From Sphingopyxis solisilvae (GTDB taxonomy: Bacteria; Pseudomonadota; Alphaproteobacteria; Sphingomonadales; Sphingomonadaceae): 64,000 nucleotides of DNA. The stretch is from the NCBI RefSeq assembly GCF_015475875.1, contig NZ_JADKYM010000006.1:62001-126000 (forward strand), given 5' to 3'. Made by a program: the position numbers and the translations under genes. Below the pieces are notes generated by a model. The model saw only the letters and a list, made by a program, of their open reading frames with translations, made no database searches and was not told the DNA's origin. Numbering within the stretch: position 1 is the first letter of the stretch; each line of letters begins with the position of its first letter. This document shows, piece by piece, positions 18,126 through 27,348 of this stretch.

Positions 18126-19084
18126 TGGCCGTTCGCGACCGGATTTGGGGCTCGGCGAGCCTGCTACTGTGTTCCGCGTCGCTTTTCTGGGCACTCAACC
18201 CCATCGTCGCGCGGGCCGTCCACCATCTGGTGTCACCCTTGGGGATGGCGTTCTGGCGGTGGGTCGTGGCTATGGGCGTCGGTATGATCTTCGCCTGGCC
18301 GCATCTTGTCGACGACCGCCGGGAAATCCTGCGCGAGTGGAAAATGCTCGCGCTGCTCGGAACCTTGGGTATCGGGGCGTTTGCCCTCGTCGTCTATTGG
18401 GGGCTTCAATATACCACGGCGACGAACAATCTGATGATGCAAGGCGCGATGCCGTCTATGATCCTGCTTCTTTCAACACTGGTCTTCAGAGACAAGATCA
18501 CGCCTGGCCAGCTCGTGGGCACTCTGGTTTCCCTCGCAGGACTATTGGTGATCGTGGCGCAGGGCAGCATGGCGAACCTGCTCGCCATGACATTCAACCG
18601 CGGGGATGCCGCCGCGCTCTTCGGCGTTTTTCTTTATTCGCTATATTCGACGCTGCTGCGCAAACGGCCCGCGATCCATCAGCTAAGCTTCCTGGTCACC
18701 CTGTTCGGTGTCGGGGCGGCCAGTATCGCGCTGCCATATTCCCTGGAGATCGCCCAGGGCCATTACATGGCGGCACGGGCCGAGGTCGTTCTTGCCATTC
18801 TCTATGTGGGAATATTCCCGTCGCTTCTCGCCTACTTCTTCTTCAATCGATCAGTCGACCTCATCGGCATCTCCCGCGCCAGCATCTATATGAACCTGCC
18901 GCCGATATTCGGGGTTGGACTTGCGATCCTGCTGCTGGGCGAGCGCCTCGCGCCGTTTCACCTCGTGGGTGCGGTGCTCGTGGCGTCGGGCGTTTTCCTG
19001 GCGACGCGCCGAGGGGCCGAGGCCTCGCCCACGGTCGGCGAAGCAGAGCCCAAGGCAGCCGAAGCTGAGCCGATCTCACGCTAG
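18125..19084 (+). CDS. EamA-family (drug/metabolite) transporter
   Basis: A ~319-residue protein with ten predicted membrane segments in two EamA repeats; the first begins SLLLCSASLFWALNPIVARA and the second includes FFFNRSVDLIGISRASIYMN before LLGERLAPFHLVGAVLV. A polar tail (~25 residues, rich in Ala/Glu) follows. It probably exports or imports a small metabolite. ATG 18125 overlaps the stop of a five-codon leader; an in-frame TTG at 18104 is too close to the ribosome-binding site. An operator-like site upstream links it to the aromatic regulon, and an IclR gene follows. Confidence 0.86.
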   Translation: MAVRDRIWGSASLLLCSASLFWALNPIVARAVHHLVSPLGMAFWRWVVAMGVGMIFAWPHLVDDRREILREWKMLALLGTLGIGAFALVVYWGLQYTTATNNLMMQGAMPSMILLLSTLVFRDKITPGQLVGTLVSLAGLLVIVAQGSMANLLAMTFNRGDAAALFGVFLYSLYSTLLRKRPAIHQLSFLVTLFGVGAASIALPYSLEIAQGHYMAARAEVVLAILYVGIFPSLLAYFFFNRSVDLIGISRASIYMNLPPIFGVGLAILLLGERLAPFHLVGAVLVASGVFLATRRGAEASPTVGEAEPKAAEAEPISR

Positions 19085-19229
19085 GGCGCAGGCGGATTTC
19101 CAGCTTTGCGGGGCCCTTATGGCGCCGGGGATCGCACGCGTGGCGCCATGACCGCATAGGAATGCACCCGTTCCCGACCAAGAAACGCCTTTGCATTGCG
19201 CGCGATGAATTGTATCTAACGAGCTTATA

Positions 19230-20180
19230 GTGATCGTGGTTCGCGCTTTCTGTGACGGGCCGCGGAGTTGCATAGACTGGAATGGAAATACTTTGGAACG
19301 ACTCGGCAAGAGCGTGCGCAAGACGAACGTGGAAGACGACAACATCGCACCCTCCGAGGCGCCTGCCCAAACTGGTTCGCGGGCACCCCGATCGGCTCAG
19401 GCCCCAAGGCCCCGGAAGAGTATCCAGTCGGTCGAGACCGGCGTCCGCGTGCTTGAAGCTCTCATTTCCTGCCCTGGCGGCTGTGCTCCCCTACGAGACA
19501 TCGCGGCCGCTGCGGCCATGTCGCGGAGTCAGGCTCACCGTTATCTCCTGGCCTATATCAACACCGGGCTGGTTCAGCAGGAGCCTTCCGACGGCCGATA
19601 TTCGCTTGGCCCGATGGCCCTCAAGGTCGGCCTATCCGCCCTTTCGCGGCTCGATGTGATCCGGATTACGACCGCCTACCTGCGGCAACTCGCCGATGAC
19701 CTTCAAACCACGGGGCTGCTCACGATCTGGGGCGACTATGGCCCGACGATTATCCGCTGGCTCGACGGAGGCGTTCCCATAGCGACGTCGCTGCACGTGG
19801 GTTCGGTCCTTCCGATCCAGCACTCCTCGGCAGGCCTGACGTTCATGGCCTTCCAGCCGCCGCTTGCCTATAAAACCCTCCTCGAGCGCGAGCGGGCGGC
19901 TCGCGCGGCGATCGACGAGACGGAACTTCAGGGAATGCTGTTCGAGATCCGGCGTCAGGGCTATGCCAAGGTTGACGGTCAGGTCGTACCTGGGCTTGCC
20001 GCCATCTCGGTGCCTATTTTCGACATGCAGGGCAAGACGGTAGCCGTGATCGGTGTCCTTGGCCGGATGTCCGACAAGCACTTCTTCTGCCAGGGCAATG
20101 TTGACAAGGTGAAAGCCGCGGCCAATGAGGCGAGTCTCGCGATGGGATGGCAGCCGGATGAGGCGCGTGCTGCATCCTGA
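19230..20180 (+). CDS. IclR-family transcriptional regulator
   Basis: A regulator of up to 316 residues. The winged helix lies at ~65-125 (SVETGVRVLEALIS, then IAAAAAMSRSQAHRYLLAYI), followed by the IclR effector domain (GLAAISVPIFD, IGVLGRM). The first ~60 residues are polar and probably disordered; the start is uncertain (GTG 19230, or TTG 19293 or GTG 19314/19329). IclR proteins often control aromatic catabolism. It is the only IclR here and sits between an operator-bearing transporter and the flavocytochrome/decarboxylase operon, so it is a candidate for the TTGCAC-N3-GTGCAA sites; this is inference. Confidence 0.85.
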   Translation: MIVVRAFCDGPRSCIDWNGNTLERLGKSVRKTNVEDDNIAPSEAPAQTGSRAPRSAQAPRPRKSIQSVETGVRVLEALISCPGGCAPLRDIAAAAAMSRSQAHRYLLAYINTGLVQQEPSDGRYSLGPMALKVGLSALSRLDVIRITTAYLRQLADDLQTTGLLTIWGDYGPTIIRWLDGGVPIATSLHVGSVLPIQHSSAGLTFMAFQPPLAYKTLLERERAARAAIDETELQGMLFEIRRQGYAKVDGQVVPGLAAISVPIFDMQGKTVAVIGVLGRMSDKHFFCQGNVDKVKAAANEASLAMGWQPDEARAAS

Positions 20181-20243
20181 ACCGGCGCTCGCGGTATCGT
20201 CGCCTGCTGAGCCCGGTCTTTAAGGCCACTCGGTGGTCAGGCG

Positions 20244-20789
20244 ATGATTGAACTCGACCCGGACTTTTTCTGGAATTTCTCTCTAGACGCCTACGCTCGC
20301 CCCGGTGTTGCCCGCCTGTGCCTGACCTTGCAGGACGATCATGGGCTCGACGTCAATGTCCTGCTGTTCTGCTGCTGGATCGCGCAAAGCCGGTCGGCAC
20401 CGGTCGCAGAATGCGACATCGAGCGTCTCGTGGGCGAGGTCGCACCGACCAACGTCGAGGTGGTTTGGCCGCTCCGTCGCGCGCGCAGATGGCTGAAGGC
20501 GGCAGCAGAGGCCGAAGATGATATCGCTCCAGCGGCTGCGCGCACCCGTGCCCTGGTGAAAGAGGCAGAACTTGCAGGCGAACGCCTCGTACAACAGATA
20601 TTGGCGACGTCGGCGCGGCTATCGTCGGCCGCGAGCATTCAAAACCCCGTTGACGCGGCAGATCTGAGCCTCGCTGCCTATGCCCGTGCAACCGGTGCAA
20701 TCGCCGCAGGCCCAGATCTTCGCCACCTCGCGAGGCTCATCCTCCAGTCGGCCGGGCCAGCGGCTTCGGCGGAACCTTTGCAGTCTTGA
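20244..20789 (+). CDS. TIGR02444-family protein (DUF2390), function unknown
   Basis: A 181-residue protein with the family's start (FWNFSLDAYARPGVARLCL followed by LQDDHGLDVNVLLFCCWI). No enzymatic motif is visible and the family has no established function. It is a common lone gene in proteobacteria and is probably unrelated to the catabolic genes. Its 3' end overlaps the convergent cytochrome gene by 53 bases. Confidence 0.85.
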   Translation: MIELDPDFFWNFSLDAYARPGVARLCLTLQDDHGLDVNVLLFCCWIAQSRSAPVAECDIERLVGEVAPTNVEVVWPLRRARRWLKAAAEAEDDIAPAAARTRALVKEAELAGERLVQQILATSARLSSAASIQNPVDAADLSLAAYARATGAIAAGPDLRHLARLILQSAGPAASAEPLQS

Positions 20790-21096
20790 GATAGGTTATG
20801 AGGAGTTGGAGATCGTCTTCCGATATCTCGGTCGGCCGAAACGGCGGCATCTCGACAAGACCGTTGCGCACGACCGAATGGACATAATCGCCGTCGAGGT
20901 CGGTTCGGCCGATCAGCGAAGCGACCGGGCGATCAAGCTCCTGAAGAAGCATCGTTCCGGGATGACCCGGACCCGGATCGTGGCAGCCCGCGCAGTGGAG
21001 GGCGTAGAGTTCCATCCCGTCCGGCTTGACCTCCCCGTTCTGCTTCGAGCAGGCTGCGAGTATCAGCAGGGCGATAGCCGGAATTCCCATCTTCAT
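20737..21096 (-). CDS. Lipoprotein cytochrome c, probable partner of the flavoproteins
   Basis: A 119-residue class I cytochrome c. A short leader ends in a lipobox (LILAAC), so the protein is probably lipid-anchored in the periplasm. The heme motif is CAGCH and a distal Met ligand is likely in GLVEMPPF. It starts at ATG 21096 behind AGAGGAG. It is the last gene of the minus-strand operon, directly after a 4-cresol-dehydrogenase-like flavoprotein, the same pairing as in PCMH-type flavocytochromes (PchF/PchC) and eugenol hydroxylase. It would accept electrons from the flavin and pass them to the respiratory chain. Confidence 0.88.
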   Translation of the reverse strand: MKMGIPAIALLILAACSKQNGEVKPDGMELYALHCAGCHDPGPGHPGTMLLQELDRPVASLIGRTDLDGDYVHSVVRNGLVEMPPFRPTEISEDDLQLLITYLKTAKVPPKPLARPTGG

Positions 21097-21118
21097 GGTT
21101 CGAGCTCCTCTGCGCCGC

Positions 21119-22579
21119 TCAGGCAGAAACAAAAAGATTTGCGGGATCGAGCGCGCGCTTGACCCGGGCGTGGAGCTGCGCCGTGGCGCCGCTCTCGTAA
21201 CTTGCCCGAGCAGCCCCCGCCAGCGAAGCTTCCACATGCGTCTGACCGAAACCGGCGCTCGCTTGCGCTTCGATGATTTCCTGCGCGCAGGTTCGAACCT
21301 TCCCGTTACCCTCGCTGCTTCCATTCCAGCAAATATGCTGCAGATGCTGAGCGGAGCGCCAAATTGCGTTGGTTTCTGTCAACAAGTCGAACCCATGACG
21401 CCCGGCAGCGTCCCGCGACAGCTCGTAGAGGCGCAAGACGTCCGCGCCGTCGACGGGGCTCACGGGGCTGACGCGCATCGACGATCCGCCGGCCCATGCA
21501 GGCACGCGCCCCGGAGGCGCGCCGACGGAACCGCTCATCATGCCGGCCCGCCAATCCCACAACCCGCGGTTCGCGAAGTCCGTGCCCGACAGAATGCGCG
21601 CGCCGCTGATCGACGAGAAAGCATCCGAGATCATCGACCAGGCAATGGAGACATTTTCGGGCAAGCCGTAAAGCGAGCCGTAGAGCGTCCAATATCCAAG
21701 ACCTAACGACGCTCCGGCCTTTCCGATCTCGCTGGCCTTCATTGGTCCGGACCCGGCGAAGTCGCGTCGGGTCTTGCCCGCGAGGGCTGCCTCATGCAGG
21801 GCATTCGCGACCGCAACGCCGTTCGGAACCACCATGTTGGTCTTGAGCGGACCGAGCACGTCGAAGAGGGCCGCAAGGTCGTCTTCTCCCGGCACGGTTA
21901 CCGCGAAAGGCTTGGCCGCGGGCGGACTGGGCATCAGCCAGAGGCCGACCTTCGTGACGATCCCGAGGTCGGACTGCGTGAAGAGGCCGTCAACCCATGG
22001 GCCGTACCCGAATTTGAACAGCTGCCAGCATGTACTCTTGGGCATGGCTCCCATGCCCGTCCGCACGCTGCGACCGTCGGCCAACATGACCTCGAGGCCA
22101 CATTGCATGAGATAATGGTCTGCATATGGCGTATAACCGGCGCGGCGCTGGATGAAGGCATCTGCGACAGACTCATCGGGATCGCCGGGGCAATCGATCC
22201 CGAGTCTGAGGCCGCGCTCGCTGATATGCTCGGACAATTGCTGGAAGGTGACGCCAGGTTCGACCAGACAATAAGCGAGTTCCTCGTTCACCTCGAGGAT
22301 CTTGTTCATGCGGGAAAGGTCGAGGATGATGATCTTGTCGCGCGCGGCTGCATCGCGCCCCGGCGCCGCTCGGGATGCCGGCTGGAGTGCGGCGCCTGCC
22401 GACCGTGCCGCGGCGAGGATCCTGGAAAGCTCCTCCTCGCCGGCCGGCGCGACAATCGCTATCGGCAGATTCCGTCCCGATCGAAACGGCGCCAACATCG
22501 CGGGATCGCGCGTCAAACTGGCGCCTCCCACCGAAGCTTCAATGGCGTTGACCGCCGCGGCTTGTCGCGTCGCGTCCAT
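21119..22579 (-). CDS. VAO/4-cresol dehydrogenase-like flavoprotein with degenerate FAD site
   Basis: A 486-residue homologue of the 4-cresol dehydrogenase / vanillyl-alcohol oxidase family. It keeps strongly conserved blocks such as AGYTPYADHYLMQCGLEVMLADGR split into GYTPYADH and LMQCGLEV, and DGLFTQSDLGIVTK. However the FAD-loop motif of the family (TGRNFAYG in its paralogue at 25795) is replaced by SRAAPGRDAAA, and the region that carries the covalent flavin-linking residue in the family reads PAWAGGSSMRVSP, without His or Tyr there. It may be an inactive partner subunit or an enzyme with non-covalent FAD. It lies between vdcD and the cytochrome gene. Confidence 0.82.
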   Translation of the reverse strand: MDATRQAAAVNAIEASVGGASLTRDPAMLAPFRSGRNLPIAIVAPAGEEELSRILAAARSAGAALQPASRAAPGRDAAARDKIIILDLSRMNKILEVNEELAYCLVEPGVTFQQLSEHISERGLRLGIDCPGDPDESVADAFIQRRAGYTPYADHYLMQCGLEVMLADGRSVRTGMGAMPKSTCWQLFKFGYGPWVDGLFTQSDLGIVTKVGLWLMPSPPAAKPFAVTVPGEDDLAALFDVLGPLKTNMVVPNGVAVANALHEAALAGKTRRDFAGSGPMKASEIGKAGASLGLGYWTLYGSLYGLPENVSIAWSMISDAFSSISGARILSGTDFANRGLWDWRAGMMSGSVGAPPGRVPAWAGGSSMRVSPVSPVDGADVLRLYELSRDAAGRHGFDLLTETNAIWRSAQHLQHICWNGSSEGNGKVRTCAQEIIEAQASAGFGQTHVEASLAGAARASYESGATAQLHARVKRALDPANLFVSA

Positions 22580-22588
22580 TTGGAGCTC

Positions 22589-22828
22589 CTATTTCTGGAA
22601 GTTCGAAGGCTGGAGGACGACCGGGAACCGCCCGGGGTCCGAAATGTCGAGAGCGAATTCCCCGGCGCGCAGCTTGCGGTCGATCGCGCTTGCCGGCTCA
22701 CTGTCGCGCCAGGAAAAGCAGCAATCGTTACAGCGCCAGATCGTCCAGACGGTCTCACCGTCATCGACACCGCGAAAATCGGCGGTGCTACCGTCGGATC
22801 CGCATCGTGGGCATTGCGCTGGCGTCAC
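22589..22828 (-). CDS. vdcD: VdcD-like small subunit of a non-oxidative hydroxyarylic acid decarboxylase
   Basis: A 79-residue protein with two CxxC pairs (CPRCGSD near the N-terminus and CNDCCFSW) around VWTIWRC and WRDSEP, matching the small D subunit found with VdcB/VdcC-type decarboxylases. The Cys pairs probably bind zinc or stabilise the complex. Its ATG overlaps the stop of the ubiD-like gene by four bases. Its presence shows that the UbiD/UbiX pair here acts on an aromatic acid such as vanillate or hydroxybenzoate and is not part of ubiquinone synthesis. Confidence 0.88.
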   Translation of the reverse strand: MTPAQCPRCGSDGSTADFRGVDDGETVWTIWRCNDCCFSWRDSEPASAIDRKLRAGEFALDISDPGRFPVVLQPSNFQK

Positions 22829-24306
22829 CGCACGTCTCCTCGTTGCATCTGGCGAATGCGTTTGCCAAGTTCTTCGATTTCCGGTCCGGTGGGCGGGGAT
22901 ACCAGATGAGCCTCGCCGACCGGATCAGGCGGTAGGTAGCTGGTCGCATCGATAATGAGATGATGCCCTTTCCCGGGCGTCACGGCGGCAGGATCGATCG
23001 GGACCATTGCCATATTGGGCAGCACGATGATGTCGTCGGCGCGCGTTCGGGTCGATAGGGCCCACATGACCTGGTTCAGGTCGAACGGATCGATGTCGGC
23101 ATCGACCATGATCAGATTCTTGAGATACATCAGGCCGTGCGGAGTCCCGAGGGCGCGGAGTGCCACCGACTTGGCGAAGCCCGCCATCCGGTTCTTGACC
23201 GCAATGATGCCTGTCAGCCCATGCTGGTAAAGCGCATTAACCGCGGTGACTTCAGGAAAGGTCTGGCGGAGCTGCGCATAGATCGGCGCGGAGGTATGAA
23301 GGCCGATCAGCGTGTCATGTTCGGTCCAGCCCCTCCCGATGTAGATATTCTCGAAAATCGGGTTCTGCCGGTGCGATACCGCCGTCACCTTGAATACCGG
23401 AGCGCGCCGAACCCCGCTGTACGAGCCCGGGAATTCTCCAAACGGTCCCTCGAAGACGCGCTCGCCCAGGACGAGTTCCGCTTCGATCACGATCTCGCTG
23501 TCGGCGAGGATATCGATACCGTTTCCGGAGCTGGTGAGGCGTATCGGTGCTCCCATCATCGCCGAGGCATAGGCATATTCGGATTCATCATATCCGATCG
23601 GGGTCGCGGCAAAAAGCGCAACGCCCGGATGATTGCCGAGCATCACCGCGACCTTGAGCGGAACCCCTTCCCGCTCCGCGGCCAGGATCTGCCGGCCCAT
23701 GTCATGGGCCGGGATCGTCATCAGACTGAAGCGATCGGGTCCCTGGATCTGCAGGCGGTAGATACCGACATTCTGCTTGCCGAAATCGTCCGGTTCGAGC
23801 GGATCGCGCGATGCGACCGACGCCTTCGCAAGATAGAAGCCGCCATCATATTCGTTGATCCTGTAAACGGGCAGAATATCATAGAGGTTGATATTCTCTT
23901 CGTGGCGACATTCGTGGACGGGCGCCTGCCCTTCCGACACGCGGCTGATCTGCGCCGAGGCATCGCCCCATCGGCCGGCGATATCGAAGAACATCTCCCT
24001 GATCGTGGTTCCCTTGGGCTGCCCGAGAAGCAGCGCGATATTGTCCCACGAACCATGGACGCCGACGACCGTTCGCTTCCCCGGATAACCCGCAATATTG
24101 TCGAATATGATCGCCGGCGCGTTGTTGACGTCCCGCGAAGCCGCGACGGCGATATTGCGAAGGTCGGGTTCGGGCATGACGCGGTCGCTCCAGCGAACCG
24201 CCTGCCCATGCTCCTCGAGAAGCTCCAGGAAGTCGCGCAGCGATCCGACCCCCCGCGCGCGCTCCGCGAGGTTGCTTCGCAAATTGCCGTCTGCCCGCTC
24301 CATCAA
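22825..24306 (-). CDS. UbiD-family prenylated-FMN decarboxylase (VdcC-like)
   Basis: A 493-residue UbiD-family enzyme. The segments LRDFLELLEEHGQ (start of the family domain), IYRLQIQGPDRFSL (prFMN-binding Arg region) and EGPFGEFPGSYSG (catalytic Glu region) are all present. The family removes or adds a carboxyl group on aromatic or unsaturated acids using the prenylated FMN made by UbiX, which is encoded at 27911 in the same operon. With VdcD next to it, a reaction such as vanillate or 4-hydroxybenzoate decarboxylation is likely. Four-base overlaps join it to the genes on both sides. Confidence 0.92.
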   Translation of the reverse strand: MMERADGNLRSNLAERARGVGSLRDFLELLEEHGQAVRWSDRVMPEPDLRNIAVAASRDVNNAPAIIFDNIAGYPGKRTVVGVHGSWDNIALLLGQPKGTTIREMFFDIAGRWGDASAQISRVSEGQAPVHECRHEENINLYDILPVYRINEYDGGFYLAKASVASRDPLEPDDFGKQNVGIYRLQIQGPDRFSLMTIPAHDMGRQILAAEREGVPLKVAVMLGNHPGVALFAATPIGYDESEYAYASAMMGAPIRLTSSGNGIDILADSEIVIEAELVLGERVFEGPFGEFPGSYSGVRRAPVFKVTAVSHRQNPIFENIYIGRGWTEHDTLIGLHTSAPIYAQLRQTFPEVTAVNALYQHGLTGIIAVKNRMAGFAKSVALRALGTPHGLMYLKNLIMVDADIDPFDLNQVMWALSTRTRADDIIVLPNMAMVPIDPAAVTPGKGHHLIIDATSYLPPDPVGEAHLVSPPTGPEIEELGKRIRQMQRGDVR

Positions 24307-25760
24307 TGCCCTCCTTCACCAGCGGCGCCGGTCTGAATGGTGACCCACTTCCACTCGGTCATGATGTCGAGATCGACCTCGGTTCCTTCCCGGCCGAAAC
24401 CGGAGGCTTTCGCACCCCCGAATGGAACATGGGGCTCATCGTGCAGGGTCGGGGCATTGATATGCACCATACCGACCTCCGCTTCGCGCGCGAACTTCAG
24501 CGCCTTGTCGATATCGCGCGTGAAGATCGCCGCGCTCAAGCCATATTCGGTATCATTTGCGAGGCGCAGGGCCTCGTCCATGCTGTCGAACGGATAGAGC
24601 GACGTCACGGGACCGAAGGTTTCCTCCCTTGCGACGTCCATCTCCGGCATGACGCCGGCGAGGACTGTGGCTTCGCACACATTTCCGAGCCATTGCCCTC
24701 CCGCCAGCACATTGGCGCCCTTGTCCCTGGCGTCGTCAACGTGGCGCCGGACGCGTTGCCGTTGGCGATCCGAGATTATCGGCCCCAGCATCGTCGAGGA
24801 GTCGCGGAGATCGCCCCCCGTCAGCCGCGAGGCGGCCGCGGCAAACGCTTTCGAAAAATCCTCGAATATCGGGCGCTCGACATAGATTCTCGAGGCGCCC
24901 ATGCAGACCTGCCCCTGATACATGAAAATGCTGAAGATCGCGGCCGCGACCGCCTTTTCGATATCTGCGTCGGCGCAGATCACGAGCGGGCTCTTGCCGC
25001 CGAGTTCGAGCGTGTATTTCTTCAGCCCCCTCGCGGCGATCGCGGCAATATGCCTTCCGACGCGCGATGAGCCCGTGAAGGTGATCGCGCGTACCTTCGG
25101 ATGGCTCGTGAGCGTGTCTCCGATGCGCGCGCCGTCGCCATATACGACATTGAAAAGCCCAGCCGGAACGCCGGCCTCGGACCAGAGCCGGGCAAGCATG
25201 TCGGCAACCCGCGGCGCAGACTCGGAGGGCAAAAGGACAAAGGCATTTCCCGTCGCCAGAGCCATTGCGGACTGCTTGATCCCCTTGATCAACGGCACGT
25301 TGAACGGGGTAATGCCCGCGACCACGCCAACCGGCTCGCGCAGGCTCATGCTGAACCTGCCGGGGGCGTCCGAAGGGATGGTCTCGCCACGGATACGGCG
25401 CGGCACACCCGCCGCGGCGCGCAGGAAGCTCGCGGCAAATCGGGTTTCGAAACCGGCCTTCGCGATCGGTGAGCCGATTTCCTCGATGAGAACATCCGCA
25501 AAGGCTCCGGCGTCGCGCTCGATCAGCGCCGACGCCTTCACCATCCAATCCTCGCGCACCGCTGCCGGCAGGTGGCGATACTTGCGGAAGGCATCGTCGG
25601 CCATCTCGACGGCCCGTTCGATGTCGGCGGACGTCCCGGCCGCGGCGCGCGCGTAAAGGCTGTCGTCGACCGGGTTGAGGTCGTCGAAATATCCGGCATC
25701 GCCGGGCGCCACGAACTCGCCGGCGATCCAGTGGTGAAGGTGCGGACGGGCATGGGTCAT
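24303..25760 (-). CDS. Aldehyde dehydrogenase (aromatic aldehyde type)
   Basis: A 485-residue NAD(P)-dependent aldehyde dehydrogenase. The Glu motif is LELGGKSPLV and the catalytic Cys lies in YQGQVCMGASR. Relatives include vanillin and salicylaldehyde dehydrogenases. In this operon it would oxidise the aromatic aldehyde made by the VAO-type flavoprotein to the acid that UbiD then decarboxylates. It overlaps the ubiD start by four bases. The same activity could serve a salicylaldehyde produced by the NahE-like aldolase at 33 kb. Confidence 0.9.
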   Translation of the reverse strand: MTHARPHLHHWIAGEFVAPGDAGYFDDLNPVDDSLYARAAAGTSADIERAVEMADDAFRKYRHLPAAVREDWMVKASALIERDAGAFADVLIEEIGSPIAKAGFETRFAASFLRAAAGVPRRIRGETIPSDAPGRFSMSLREPVGVVAGITPFNVPLIKGIKQSAMALATGNAFVLLPSESAPRVADMLARLWSEAGVPAGLFNVVYGDGARIGDTLTSHPKVRAITFTGSSRVGRHIAAIAARGLKKYTLELGGKSPLVICADADIEKAVAAAIFSIFMYQGQVCMGASRIYVERPIFEDFSKAFAAAASRLTGGDLRDSSTMLGPIISDRQRQRVRRHVDDARDKGANVLAGGQWLGNVCEATVLAGVMPEMDVAREETFGPVTSLYPFDSMDEALRLANDTEYGLSAAIFTRDIDKALKFAREAEVGMVHINAPTLHDEPHVPFGGAKASGFGREGTEVDLDIMTEWKWVTIQTGAAGEGGH

Positions 25761-25794
25761 GATGAAAATCCCGGGAGATCAAGGGACGCCGACA

Positions 25795-27348
25795 TCAGCC
25801 GCGCGCAGCCTTCGGCCAGATACCCTGCTTGCCTGGCGACAGAATTCCATTCGGATCGAGCACATCCTTCAGGCGGTGGTGCAGGTCCCATAGCGCTCCA
25901 TCATTGTGGCGATAGGTCTTCGCGATCTGGTCCATGAAGGCGAGATGGGTGCGATATTCGCCGAAGCCCGCGTCGGCAGCCTCGTCCACAAGGAGGCTGA
26001 ACAGGTCGTATGCACTTTTGCGCATCGCTTCGTCGGCGCGATTGTACATGATCATCAGGATGTGATGCATGTCGCGCCACCCCACGAGGAATTCGCCGAT
26101 ATAGTCGAAGCCGAACTGGTGGCAGCGTTGCTTGATCAGATTATATTGCGACATCGCCTCGGCCCCGTTCGGCGCGGAGATTGGCGAGAAGTTCACATGC
26201 CCGCCCCCCCCGATCCAGTTCATTATGCTGAACTCGGTCATATTGGGTTCGCCGCGCATCAGTTTCACGCGGTAGTCCCATGCCGGGTCGTTTTCGCGCG
26301 CGAAGTGAAATTTCGCCCCCGGGATGCTGCCGAATGCGTCCTCGATGACTTTCCAGTTGTTCTCGATCATGGGCGGCGGCCCGTAAAGCGCGCCGTAAAA
26401 ATTCCACATGCCAAGATCGAGATCGGATGCGATCTTGGCCCGGACCGACGGCGGAACCGGGCCTTTTCCGTCATAATAGTGACGGCGTGTCGTCTTTGCC
26501 GATGCCTCCCACAGCAGATCGACTGCGACAGCAGCATTCGGGATGATCTGGTTAACCTTGAGCGGGCGCGTGATCTCGAAAATCTGCTCGAGATCTTCTT
26601 CCCGCGGGAAGGTGATCATGAACGGCTTGTACCCGGGTGGCTCGGGCATCAGCCAGATGCCGAGCTTGGTGACAACGCCGAAGTTCGATTGGGTGAACAT
26701 GCCATCGAACTGGGGACCGATGCCATGCTTGCTGATCTGCCAATTCTTGCTTCCCGCGATTCCACCTTGCCCCGTGCGCACGACCTGACCGTCCGGCAAT
26801 ATCACTTCCATGCCGCACTGCATGATGAAGTGATCGCCGTACGGAGTGTAGCCGGCGCCATGTTCGAGGGCATTCCCCATCACGCCGCCCCATGCCGGCG
26901 CGGCGGGATCGATCCAGAGCTTGCTGCCGATCCGCTGGAGGTGCCGGTAAAGCTGCATGTAGGAAACGCCGGGCTCAACCAGCGCATAGCCATATTTCTC
27001 GTTGACCTCGATGATCCGGTTCATGCGCTTCAAGTCGAGGATGACATATCCGGACTTGCGGGGCGCCGGGCCGCCATAGGCAAAATTTCGCCCTGTCCCG
27101 ATCGTCCACAACGGCGCGCGATAATTGTTCGCGACCGCGAGAATTTTCTGAATTTGCTCGATATTCTCTGGAGCAACGGCCGCCGAGGGCAACAGCGTGC
27201 CGTCGGCGAGAGGCGAATATGCATCGCGGTAGCTTGAAAGAGGAAGCTCGTCGACGAACACCCAGGATTTCCCGACGACGCCGGAGAGCTCCTCCAGAAG
27301 GCGCGAGAAGTCGGCAGCAGCAATGCCCTCGGGAAGGTTGGGCGTCAT
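25795..27348 (-). CDS. VAO/4-cresol dehydrogenase-type FAD oxidoreductase
   Basis: A 517-residue flavoprotein of the vanillyl-alcohol oxidase / 4-cresol dehydrogenase family. It has the FAD loop TIGTGRNFAYGGPAP, the block GYTPYGDHFIMQCGMEV, DGMFTQSNFGVVTKLG, and the typical C-terminus DPNGILSPGKQGIWP. GGGGHVNFSPI contains a His where VAO-like enzymes may link FAD covalently. Such enzymes oxidise para-substituted phenols (4-alkylphenols, 4-hydroxybenzyl alcohols) through a quinone methide. The start is ATG 27348 behind CGGAGG; it overlaps the upstream gene by four bases. The cytochrome at 20737 is the likely electron acceptor. Confidence 0.91.
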   Translation of the reverse strand: MTPNLPEGIAAADFSRLLEELSGVVGKSWVFVDELPLSSYRDAYSPLADGTLLPSAAVAPENIEQIQKILAVANNYRAPLWTIGTGRNFAYGGPAPRKSGYVILDLKRMNRIIEVNEKYGYALVEPGVSYMQLYRHLQRIGSKLWIDPAAPAWGGVMGNALEHGAGYTPYGDHFIMQCGMEVILPDGQVVRTGQGGIAGSKNWQISKHGIGPQFDGMFTQSNFGVVTKLGIWLMPEPPGYKPFMITFPREEDLEQIFEITRPLKVNQIIPNAAVAVDLLWEASAKTTRRHYYDGKGPVPPSVRAKIASDLDLGMWNFYGALYGPPPMIENNWKVIEDAFGSIPGAKFHFARENDPAWDYRVKLMRGEPNMTEFSIMNWIGGGGHVNFSPISAPNGAEAMSQYNLIKQRCHQFGFDYIGEFLVGWRDMHHILMIMYNRADEAMRKSAYDLFSLLVDEAADAGFGEYRTHLAFMDQIAKTYRHNDGALWDLHHRLKDVLDPNGILSPGKQGIWPKAARG

